Source: Cloacimonetes bacterium UBA3541
GTDB lineage: Bacteria > Cloacimonadota > Cloacimonadia > Cloacimonadales > Cloacimonadaceae
Direction of reading: 5' to 3'
DNA: 64,000 nucleotides
NCBI GenBank assembly: GCA_002376725.1
Contig: DFOM01000050.1
Coordinates: 566-64,565, forward strand
The position numbers were made by a program, and so were the translations under genes. Shown piece by piece: positions 46,623 through 54,258 of the stretch. A model generated the notes under the pieces. The model made no database searches. It was not told where the DNA came from and saw nothing but the letters and a program-made list of their open reading frames with translations. How positions within the stretch are numbered: the stretch's first letter is position 1; each line of letters opens with the position of its first letter.

Positions 46623-46652
46623 ACAGGTTTTTCAACCTAAAAGGAGTGAATA

Positions 46653-47585
46653 ATGAAAAAAACTTTACTTTTACTGCTGATGGCAACAATAATGGTTTTT
46701 AGCTATGCTATTGATGACCGTATACCACGCCCTATAGCTCACTTGAAGAATATTCAGCCCTATAATGTTGATTATCAGCAGGACCTGGTTCTCCTCCGTA
46801 ATCAAAATTTCATCTGGATTTATTCTATCTTCAATCCCTGGTCACCTCGTCTGGAAGCTGTTTTCACTTCTTCCGCTTTAATTGAAGACCTAAACTTACT
46901 GGGAGATAATCAGCTCTATGTATGCAGTGAAGAACCTTCCAATACCATTTCTTCTGTGGACACTCTTTCCTATCCAGGAAAAATATTCTTTACTAATCCT
47001 GTTATCGGTAATAAAATCGCTAGAGAAGGTTCTTTGCTCTATGTGGCAGACCGTTTGCGCGGTATTGATATCATAGATATCGGAAAAGGTGGAATGCGAG
47101 AACTAAAATCTACCTTTTCGGAAAAATGGGGCATCCGTGATCTTTTGGCTGAATATCCTTATATCTATGCCCTAAACGACTTCGGACTTGTCACTATTGA
47201 CATCTCGGATCTCCAGTTTCCTATCAGTTTAGGAGTCAATTATGAAATTGCCGATGCTACTGTGCTGGCTAAAAATGGCAATATTATCTGGATTGGTGCC
47301 GGGAAAAAACTCCTCGCTATTAATGCTGCTGATATGAAACATCCCCGACTGATTAACCTTATGAATCTCTCCAATGAAATTCAGGACCTTGAAATCTATA
47401 ACGACCGACTCTTTGTAGCACTGGGACAAGGTGGCGTGAAAATCTATGGCATTAAAAATCCCTTGAAAATAGAAGACCTCAATACCCTCTATCCTGCTAT
47501 GGCAGTTTATGATATTGCCCTCGGAAACGATTTAATCTTCCTCGCTTTAGGCAAAGATGGCTGGATGATTTATGAATATAGATAA
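46653..47585 (+). CDS. Exported LVIVD-type beta-propeller protein
   Basis: 310 aa with a signal peptide (~1-19, cleavage near FSYA). The rest is built of repeating blades with patterns such as LYVADRLRGIDIIDI, IYALNDFGLVTIDISD, LFVALGQGGVKIYGI and LIFLALGKDGWMIYEY, the LVIVD-repeat style of surface propellers. No catalytic motif. AAGGAG precedes the ATG. It stands between the MoxR gene and the large secreted protein gene. A binding role at the cell surface is likely but not shown. Confidence 0.75.
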   Translation: MKKTLLLLLMATIMVFSYAIDDRIPRPIAHLKNIQPYNVDYQQDLVLLRNQNFIWIYSIFNPWSPRLEAVFTSSALIEDLNLLGDNQLYVCSEEPSNTISSVDTLSYPGKIFFTNPVIGNKIAREGSLLYVADRLRGIDIIDIGKGGMRELKSTFSEKWGIRDLLAEYPYIYALNDFGLVTIDISDLQFPISLGVNYEIADATVLAKNGNIIWIGAGKKLLAINAADMKHPRLINLMNLSNEIQDLEIYNDRLFVALGQGGVKIYGIKNPLKIEDLNTLYPAMAVYDIALGNDLIFLALGKDGWMIYEYR

Positions 47586-47812
47586 TCATCTTTTGAACTT
47601 TTTCCCTTGCTTTGATTCTTTCCTGTCTCTCTATTATTAATTTAAATTTTGAACCATAAGAAGGACTAAATCTATAAAGGAAATAAGGTGAAAAATCTCT
47701 AAGGTGAATTTAATTACAAATTTATGTATGAAATTAAAGAAAAAACTTGACAGATAAGTTAAACGAAATAAGTTATAATTATAATGAAAAAATATAAAGT
47801 GAGGTAAGAAAG

Positions 47813-50800
47813 ATGAAAAAAATTATCCTTATCATTTCAATTTCTTTAGTAGCAGGCTTGCTTTTAGCCCAAACATCATTTACTGCTACTTATACTTTTG
47901 GAACAAGTGGAAATGTTCCAAGTTTCGCTTATAATGGAACAATTTATGATGGAATTCAAATGGGAAATATGGTAAAAGTTGGAATAACTAGTACCTCTAA
48001 AACTGACTGTTTTAGAGGAAGTAATTGGCCAACTGGAGCAACTAATGGTAGTGATGTATTTACAGGTTCTGTAGATACAGGAAAATACATCGGTTTCACT
48101 ATGGAAGCTGCACAAGGTTACAAATTTACTGTTTCTACTATCCAATTCGGTATTGGAAGAAGTGGTACCGGAACAAGACAATGCCAATGGCGAGGTAGTA
48201 ATGATAGTTATGGTTCTATACTAAATAACTATACAACATTGAATACTTCTTTAACTAATTCAGATGGTGTATTAACAAATCCAGATACAGATTCCAATTG
48301 GACTGGGAATGTTTTAACTCTTAATTCAAATTATGCTAATATAACATCAGATTGCGGTTTTAGGCTATATATGTATAATGCTGAAGGAACAGGAGGAACT
48401 GCAGGTTTACAAGGACCTATAACAATTACTGGAACTTTTGAACCTTTGGGATTAACTCCTAGCATTTCTGTAGATCCATCATCACTTACTGACTTCAGTT
48501 ATGTAGCTGGCTCTGGACCTTCCAGTGAAAAAAGTTTTTCTTTAACTGGTTCTAATCTAACTGCTAATTTAACTGTGAGTATTTCTGCAGACGCACATTT
48601 TGAAATATCCTCTACTCCTAGTGAAAATTTTGGCAATTCTTTATCTTATACTCCTACGGATGGAAGTGTTTCGGCTACCGTATATGTGAGAATGAAAGCA
48701 GGACTTTCACCTGGAACTTATAGCGATGAAACAATAACCTGTGCATCTGAAGGTGCAACTTCTCGTACCGTAAGCTGTAGTGGCATTGTTTATAAAGGGG
48801 AACCTGCTAATCATGTAACTAATTTTACCTCTAGTACAGTAGGTGTTTCTTACATTACTTTAACCTGGACTGATGTTTCAAAGTATACACCTGATGGATA
48901 TTTAATTAAAGGAAGTAATGTCAGTTTTAGTGATATAACTGCACCTGTTGATGGCACTCCAGAAAGCAATGGAACATTAAAGAAAAATGTTACTCCAGGA
49001 ACTCAAACCTGTATCTTTACTGGTCTTACAGACAATACCACCTACTACTTCAAAATCTATCCCTATACTAATAGTGGTTCTGCTATAAATTATAAGACAG
49101 ACGGAGAAGTTCCTCAAACTAGTGCTACTACCCCTGAACAATTAATTTTTGCTACTGACCTCTTCTTTTCTGAATACATTGAAGGGACATCTTTTAATAA
49201 AGCAATTGAGATATTTAATGGAACTGGAGCTACAGTAGATCTCAGTCAATACAAACTCTGCTTATATACTAATGGTTCATCAACAGTTAGTTATTCAATG
49301 AGCTTAAGTGGAACTCTGGAACATAATGATGTCTATGTACTTGCTCATCCAAGTGCTGATCCTGCAATATTAGCAGTAGCAGATGCCATAAGTAACGCTG
49401 TAATTAATTTCAATGGAGATGATGCTGTGGCTTTGATTACAGGAGAAACCTCTAATCCTACTTATATTGATATATTTGGAAGAATAGGAGAAGATCCAGG
49501 AACTTATTGGGAAACAGATCCTCTAAAAACCCAAGATATGACCTTAGTCCGCAAACCTAATATAACTCATGGAGTAACGGTCAATCCAGAGAGTGGTTTT
49601 CCCACTCTTGCGACCGAATGGGATTCCTATCCAGTTGATACCTTTACTTATCTTGACTATCACATTTTTTCACCTGATCAGCAAACTGCAGCTGCACCGA
49701 CCTTTGATCCACCAGCCGGGATTTATAGTTCTCCTATCAATGTGACTATAAGTTCTACCACTTCTGGTGTAACCATTCGCTATACTACAGATGGTAGCAC
49801 TCCTTCAGAAACAGTAGGAACTATTTATACCACTCCTGTTTATCTAAATGAAACGACCACTCTTAAAGCCGTAGCATATAGTGAGGATTATGCTTTGAGT
49901 CCTGTTTCTCAGGCTATATATTTATTCCCGGTAAATGTATCAACTATTGCAGATTTAAGAGCAGGTACACCTGGAACTTACTATAAATATACGGGAACAG
50001 GAGTTCTTACCTTCCAGCAAGCTTTCCGTCATCAAAAATTCATTCAGGATAACACCGGAGCAATTTTAATAGATGATAATAGTGGAACAATTACTACAAC
50101 TTATAATCTCTATGATGGAATAAGCAATATTATCGGAACTGTAGCCGAATATGGTGGTATGATGCAATTGACTCCTATTGCTGATCCTGGAACAGCAGTT
50201 TCTTCAGGAAATGTCATTATTCCTCAAGAGATAAGTCTAAATGAACTGGCAACTAACTTTGAACAATATGAATCTGAACTGGTAAGAGTTATGAATGTCT
50301 CTTTTGATACAGCTGATAATACCTTAACCTTTACCAATGGTACTTTATATCCTATGAATAGTGGTTTAATGAATTTCCGCACTACTTTCTATGATGTAGA
50401 TTATATTGGAATGGTTGTTCCTACAGGTTTATGGAATATTATTGGTATTCCGAATTCACGAGTAGCTGAAGGGAATTTATTTACGGCAAGGTTCTGGGCT
50501 GATTTTTCCAGTGCTGAGCAGCCACCTCTTCCTGTAGTATTGACCTCTTTTACAGCTACCATCTCAAATCAGAATTATATTAATTTAACCTGGACAACAC
50601 AGAGTGAAGCAGGAATGTTAGGTTATTATGTTATGCGTAGCACTCAAAATGACTTATCTACAGCTAGAGTAATAAGTCCGTTAATTCCTGCTACTAACAC
50701 TTCTCAACCTAAAGCTTATCTTTATACTGATACAGAGGTGACAGAAAGCGGAACTTATTATTATTGGTTGCAATGCAATAACTACGATGGAATAATTAAT

Positions 50801-51142
50801 ACCTATGGCTCTGTATCTATTGAATACAATCCTGTTGGAGGTAATACTGCTCCTTCTATTCCATTGGTTACAGAATTACTACCGGTATATCCTAATCCTT
50901 TCAATCCACAACTGTTTATACCTTTCAATCTGGCTAATAAATTAGAGGTTAAGATTATTATTTATAACACACGGGGTCAGATTGTTAAAGAGATTCCGGT
51001 AGGAGAACAAAATCCCGGTAGCTATCGGATAGAATGGGATGGCAAAGATTCTAAAGGGCAAGCTTTACCAACAGGAATCTATTGCATTCGTATGATAGCA
51101 GGTAAAGATTACTATCAGACCAAGGTTGTTTTAATGAAATAA
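47813..51142 (+). CDS. Large secreted modular protein with lamin-tail, chitobiase-C-like and sorting domains
   Basis: 1109 aa with a signal peptide (~1-20). Order: a novel beta-rich domain (~20-215), an Ig-like spacer (~220-330), Fn3 (~335-445), lamin-tail domain (~450-620, EYIEGTSFNKAIEIFNGTG), chitobiase/hexosaminidase C-terminal-like repeat (~628-705, TIRYTTDGSTPSETVG), an OB/DUF5689-like region (~710-900), a further Fn3-like module (~918-1010) and a C-terminal FlgD/T9SS-like domain (~1020-1109, YPNPFNP, WDGKDSKGQALPTGIY). The last type is a secretion/anchoring signal in FCB bacteria. No enzyme domain recognised. A terminator follows. Confidence 0.85.
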   Translation: MKKIILIISISLVAGLLLAQTSFTATYTFGTSGNVPSFAYNGTIYDGIQMGNMVKVGITSTSKTDCFRGSNWPTGATNGSDVFTGSVDTGKYIGFTMEAAQGYKFTVSTIQFGIGRSGTGTRQCQWRGSNDSYGSILNNYTTLNTSLTNSDGVLTNPDTDSNWTGNVLTLNSNYANITSDCGFRLYMYNAEGTGGTAGLQGPITITGTFEPLGLTPSISVDPSSLTDFSYVAGSGPSSEKSFSLTGSNLTANLTVSISADAHFEISSTPSENFGNSLSYTPTDGSVSATVYVRMKAGLSPGTYSDETITCASEGATSRTVSCSGIVYKGEPANHVTNFTSSTVGVSYITLTWTDVSKYTPDGYLIKGSNVSFSDITAPVDGTPESNGTLKKNVTPGTQTCIFTGLTDNTTYYFKIYPYTNSGSAINYKTDGEVPQTSATTPEQLIFATDLFFSEYIEGTSFNKAIEIFNGTGATVDLSQYKLCLYTNGSSTVSYSMSLSGTLEHNDVYVLAHPSADPAILAVADAISNAVINFNGDDAVALITGETSNPTYIDIFGRIGEDPGTYWETDPLKTQDMTLVRKPNITHGVTVNPESGFPTLATEWDSYPVDTFTYLDYHIFSPDQQTAAAPTFDPPAGIYSSPINVTISSTTSGVTIRYTTDGSTPSETVGTIYTTPVYLNETTTLKAVAYSEDYALSPVSQAIYLFPVNVSTIADLRAGTPGTYYKYTGTGVLTFQQAFRHQKFIQDNTGAILIDDNSGTITTTYNLYDGISNIIGTVAEYGGMMQLTPIADPGTAVSSGNVIIPQEISLNELATNFEQYESELVRVMNVSFDTADNTLTFTNGTLYPMNSGLMNFRTTFYDVDYIGMVVPTGLWNIIGIPNSRVAEGNLFTARFWADFSSAEQPPLPVVLTSFTATISNQNYINLTWTTQSEAGMLGYYVMRSTQNDLSTARVISPLIPATNTSQPKAYLYTDTEVTESGTYYYWLQCNNYDGIINTYGSVSIEYNPVGGNTAPSIPLVTELLPVYPNPFNPQLFIPFNLANKLEVKIIIYNTRGQIVKEIPVGEQNPGSYRIEWDGKDSKGQALPTGIYCIRMIAGKDYYQTKVVLMK

Positions 51143-51162
51143 TCTCCTATAAAGATAAAAGG

Positions 51163-51192
51163 AAAAGCCCGGCTTTTAAGTCGGGCTTTTTT
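51163..51192 (+). terminator. Intrinsic terminator of the 1109-aa protein gene
   Basis: AAAGCCCG (51164-51171) pairs with CGGGCTTT (51182-51189), and the T run continues to 51191. It begins 21 nt past the stop. Confidence 0.9.
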
Positions 51193-51352
51193 CTATTATA
51201 TTAGGAAAGTGTCTATTTTAGGTAAGCTTTCCCTGCATTCTATAAATATCACAGCTCCTGTTTAGATTGAATTCCAGTAACATTATTAGTCCCTGTCTTT
51301 CAGATTTTGCCTTCTCACCTATAAATGAAGAGATGAGATTAAACTTATGCTG

Positions 51353-51413
51353 AGCTTATGACCAATTTCGGACATAAGCTGGACATAAGCTGGACATAAG
51401 TTACCCATAAGCT
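51353..51413. repeat. Second locus of the 11-bp repeat, opposite orientation
   Basis: AGCTTATGACC (51353-51363), a 6-nt loop AATTTC, then GGACATAAGCT (51370), GGACATAAGCT (51381), GGACATAAGTT (51392) and ACCCATAAGCT (51403). Read on the minus strand, this is the same unit AGCTTATGTCC, with the same AACTTATGTCC variant and the same terminal hairpin as at 18311-18390. It again lies just beyond the terminator of a minus-strand gene. Confidence 0.93.
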
Positions 51414-51472
51414 GGAGATAAAAACACGGAAGATTATATCTTTTATTTCAGTAAATAACAAGATAATGATAC

Positions 51473-51504
51473 AAAAAATCCCGATAGATTCTACTCTATC
51501 GGGG
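51473..51504 (-). terminator. Intrinsic terminator of trxA
   Basis: On the minus strand CCCCGATAG pairs with CTATCGGGA around an 8-nt loop and is followed by TTTTTT (complement of 51473-51478). Confidence 0.88.
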
Positions 51505-51523
51505 CTATCTTTAAAGGTTTTCT

Positions 51524-51841
51524 TTAGCTAAGATATGGGCGGAGCTTTTCTAAGATTTTGTCTTTTTGCACCAGTCCTATTAATTGCTCAACCACCTCTC
51601 CATTCTTAAAGATAAGGAGAGTAGGAATGGACATAATGGAAAAGCGAGTGGCAATTTCGGGACACTCGTCAATATTGCATTTTAGCACTTTAACCTTTCC
51701 TGCTAATTCCTCTGCCAGCTTTTCTACTACTGGACTAAGAGCTTTACAGGGTCCACACCAGGGTGCCCAAAAATCCACCAGGACTGGCACTTCGCTCTTT
51801 TCTACCTCAGCTTCAAAATTTTGAGAGTTTAACTCTAACAT
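51524..51841 (-). CDS. trxA: Thioredoxin
   Basis: 105-aa dithiol reductase with the active site WAPWCGPCKA (~28-37), DFWAPW before it, the buried Asp (VDFW), the cis-Pro in SIPTLLIFKNGEVV and a normal length. It starts 3 nt after the groES stop, so it should be cotranscribed with groES and fall under the same heat-shock-type control. A terminator follows. Confidence 0.97.
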   Translation of the reverse strand: MLELNSQNFEAEVEKSEVPVLVDFWAPWCGPCKALSPVVEKLAEELAGKVKVLKCNIDECPEIATRFSIMSIPTLLIFKNGEVVEQLIGLVQKDKILEKLRPYLS

Positions 51842-51844
51842 CGT

Positions 51845-52117
51845 TCACTCAACCAGGGCAAGAATATCGTCTTGGGAAAGAATAAGTAATTTTTCTCCTT
51901 CCACTTCTATTTCTGTGCCTGCATATTTACCATATAAGACCTTATCTCCTACTTTCACAATCTTCTGCAGGTCTTCATCTGTTCCTACAGCAAGAACTTC
52001 TCCTATCTGAGGTTTCTCTTTTGCCGTATCCGGTATGATAATTCCACCTATGGTCTTTTCTTCGGTCTCTGAAGGGACCTTTACTACGAGATGGTCTTCA
52101 ATAGGTTTTAGTTTCAT
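51845..52117 (-). CDS. groES: Co-chaperonin GroES
   Basis: About 90 aa. LKPIEDHLVVKV opens the fold, the mobile loop is EEKTIGGIIIPDTA, followed by GEVLAVG, VKVGDKVLYGKYAGTEIEVEGEKLLILSQDDILA. An upstream in-frame ATG at 52129 lies just before GGAGGAA, which is the ribosome-binding site for the ATG at 52117 (MKLKPIED), so the shorter form is preferred. groEL is not next to it; trxA follows instead. A CIRCE-like inverted repeat lies 57 nt upstream. Confidence 0.96.
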   Translation of the reverse strand: MKLKPIEDHLVVKVPSETEEKTIGGIIIPDTAKEKPQIGEVLAVGTDEDLQKIVKVGDKVLYGKYAGTEIEVEGEKLLILSQDDILALVE

Positions 52118-52174
52118 TTTTTCCTCCATAATATAGATTGAATTTCTTAAAATATAATAATTCGTTTGTGATTA

Positions 52175-52201
52175 TTAGCAAACCTCTTTTTAGATTGCTA
52201 A
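52175..52201. promoter_or_regulatory. CIRCE-like operator (HrcA site) upstream of groES
   Basis: TTAGCAAAC (52175-52183), nine bases, then GATTGCTAA (52193-52201). The CIRCE consensus is TTAGCACTC-N9-GAGTGCTAA, so 15 of 18 positions match and the 9-N9-9 geometry is exact. A minus-strand TTGACA (52211-52206) lies immediately upstream in the direction of groES. Repression of groES-trxA by HrcA is inferred; hrcA is not in the window. Confidence 0.8.
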
Positions 52202-52240
52202 TATTTGTCAAGCAGAAAATGCAAGATTTGATTATAAGCA

Positions 52241-52921
52241 TTAATTGGAAAGCAATTCGTGCTGAAGATAACCATTAAGCATTATGAGAACTTTATCAAA
52301 TTCCTTTTCTCCCGGGATAATAATATCCGCATTCTTCTTCGTTGGTTCAATAAAAGCTTGATGCGAAGGTTTTACAGTTTCCAGATATTGATTCAGGACA
52401 CTTTCCACACTTCTACCTCGTTCCAGAATATCTCTTTGCAAACGTCTGGCTAAACGAATATCCGCATCCGAATCCAGATAGATTTTCAAATCAGACATTT
52501 GTAGTAATTTGGGATAATATAGCGCAAAGATACCTTCCAGGATGATTACTTCAGCATTGGCGACGCATAGATTTCCTTCTTTACGAGTATGAGTAACAAA
52601 ATCGTAAGCAGGAACATTAACTGGTTCTCCAGCCATCATCTTTTTCAAATCACTCAAGAGAAAGTCAATATCAATGGCATCAGGGTGGTCAAAATTGACT
52701 TTTGTCCTTTCTTGCCAGGGAAGATAACTCAGGTCTTTATAATAGCTATCCTGAGCGATGATAACTGTTTTAAGTCCAGTTAATCTTCGTCCTATAGCAA
52801 GAGCAATGGTTGTTTTTCCACTACAAGAACCACCTCCAATAAGTATAAGATGAGATTTATGAGGTATTTCTCTAGCAGAAGTGGCACGATTATCCTGAAA
52901 AGAATAAGCTGGATTTTCCAT
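52241..52921 (-). CDS. udk: Uridine kinase-family protein
   Basis: 226 aa P-loop NTPase that phosphorylates uridine/cytidine in salvage. Walker A GGGSCSGKTT (~29-38), DSYYKDLSYL, NFDHPDAIDIDFLLSDL, PAYDFVTHTR, VIILEGIFALYYP and RLARRLQRDILERGRS are all family features. It has an extra ~20-residue N-terminal segment before the kinase core. It lies 21 nt after wecB, so the two probably share a transcript. With cdd at 24.3 kb it would complete cytidine salvage. Confidence 0.92.
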   Translation of the reverse strand: MENPAYSFQDNRATSAREIPHKSHLILIGGGSCSGKTTIALAIGRRLTGLKTVIIAQDSYYKDLSYLPWQERTKVNFDHPDAIDIDFLLSDLKKMMAGEPVNVPAYDFVTHTRKEGNLCVANAEVIILEGIFALYYPKLLQMSDLKIYLDSDADIRLARRLQRDILERGRSVESVLNQYLETVKPSHQAFIEPTKKNADIIIPGEKEFDKVLIMLNGYLQHELLSN

Positions 52922-52942
52922 TATTATAATGTTCTGCTGGTT

Positions 52943-53995
52943 TTATGCTTTTTCCAGTATAGCTATTATTTTCTCTGAGACATCCGAACCAAAAAGTTGT
53001 GTATGACTTAAAGGTTTGGATATATTCAATAACTTTTCTGGAAACTCTTCAGATTGAGGAGGCAAAAGAATGTTCCATCCGCTTTTCACTGTTTCTATCC
53101 ATTCCGTTTCCGTTCTAAGAGTAACACACAGTTTTCCTATTATATATGCTTCTTTCTGAATTCCGCCCGAATCGGTTAGTATCATTTCACTTGCTTGCAT
53201 CAAGGTAATAAAATCAAGATAGGAAAGTGGCTCTATAAATCTAATATTCCTAAACTTTTCTGGGTCCATCTGACAAAGAATATTACGAGTACGTGGATGG
53301 ACTGGAAATACTATGATTTTATCTAATCTATCCAAGCCAGAAAGAATATAAGAAAGCATTTTAGGGTCATCAACATTATAAGGACGATGTAAAGTTAGTA
53401 AGAGAAAACTTCCAGGTTCAAGTTTTAATTCTTGCAGGATATCGGAATTGTCTTTCGCTAGTTCCAATCCCAGTTTCAAACTATCTGTCATAATATCTCC
53501 AACTAGATGAGCTTTGTCTTCCAGACCTTCGTGTTGGAGATTTTCTTTAGCTGTCTCAGTAGGACAAAACAGCAAATCAGAAAGATGGTCTGCTACTATA
53601 CGATTCAATTCTTCAGGCATAGAACGATTAAAACTTCTGAGACCAGCTTCTATGTGAGCAGTATTAATTCCTAATTTTGCTGAGGCAAGAGCACCTGCTA
53701 AAGTGGTATTCGTATCTCCATAAATAAGCACCCAATCTGGCTTTTCTTCTATCAACACCGGTTCCAGAGCTTCCAGAATTTCTGCCGTCTGTTGTGCTTG
53801 AGTTCCTGAACCTACATCAAGATTATAATCTGGAGCAGGAATCAGCATATCCTGAAAGAAGACATCATTCATTTGAATATCATAGTGTTGACCACTATGT
53901 ATGATTATTTCCTGGTGTTTTTCTCGCAGTAAACGAGAAATTGGTGCCAATTTGATAAATTGAGGCCTTGCACCAACTACTTGAGCTATTTTCAT
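52943..53995 (-). CDS. wecB: UDP-N-acetylglucosamine 2-epimerase (non-hydrolysing)
   Basis: Interconverts UDP-GlcNAc and UDP-ManNAc for surface polysaccharides. About 350 aa. Motifs are VVGARPQFIKLAP (N-terminus), HSGQHYD, GDTNTTLAGALAS, HIEAGLRSF, MPEELNRIVADHLSD, LTLHRPYNVDDP, HPRTRN and LTDSGGIQKEAY. The in-frame ATG at 54007 is followed by GGAGTGGAG, which serves as ribosome-binding site for the ATG at 53995 (MKIAQVVGA). It is separate from the main sugar cluster but probably supplies it. Confidence 0.94.
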   Translation of the reverse strand: MKIAQVVGARPQFIKLAPISRLLREKHQEIIIHSGQHYDIQMNDVFFQDMLIPAPDYNLDVGSGTQAQQTAEILEALEPVLIEEKPDWVLIYGDTNTTLAGALASAKLGINTAHIEAGLRSFNRSMPEELNRIVADHLSDLLFCPTETAKENLQHEGLEDKAHLVGDIMTDSLKLGLELAKDNSDILQELKLEPGSFLLLTLHRPYNVDDPKMLSYILSGLDRLDKIIVFPVHPRTRNILCQMDPEKFRNIRFIEPLSYLDFITLMQASEMILTDSGGIQKEAYIIGKLCVTLRTETEWIETVKSGWNILLPPQSEEFPEKLLNISKPLSHTQLFGSDVSEKIIAILEKA

Positions 53996-54258
53996 CTCCA
54001 CTCCCATTTCCTTATAAAAACAATTTCCTTCCTCAAAGCTTTTATGTCAAGCAAGCTTTGCTTTAGGTCAAAGAAATAAACATTTTAGTATAATCTATCA
54101 ATTCGCTGTATGTTATTATTTAGAAAGGAAAGTAAAACTTAATCAAACTATTATCATTATTGGATTCCGAAAAATATTTTGTGATTTTCTATAAAATAAA
54201 TTGACAAAAATTAGATTGAATGGAGAAATGAATTTAAAATAAAAAAATTAGAGGAAAA

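Larger units (their letters stand above)
51143..51523. other. Convergent intergenic region with two terminators and a repeat array
   Basis: Between the 3' ends of the 1109-aa protein gene (plus) and trxA (minus). It holds a plus-strand terminator (51163-51192), the inverted-orientation 11-bp repeats (51353-51413) and a minus-strand terminator (51473-51504). No gene. Confidence 0.85.

Noticed and set aside
47747..47785. TTGACA and two TATAAT boxes before the 1109-aa protein gene
   Set aside because: Spacers are 21 and 27 nt; neither fits a sigma70-type promoter, although one may lie in this region.
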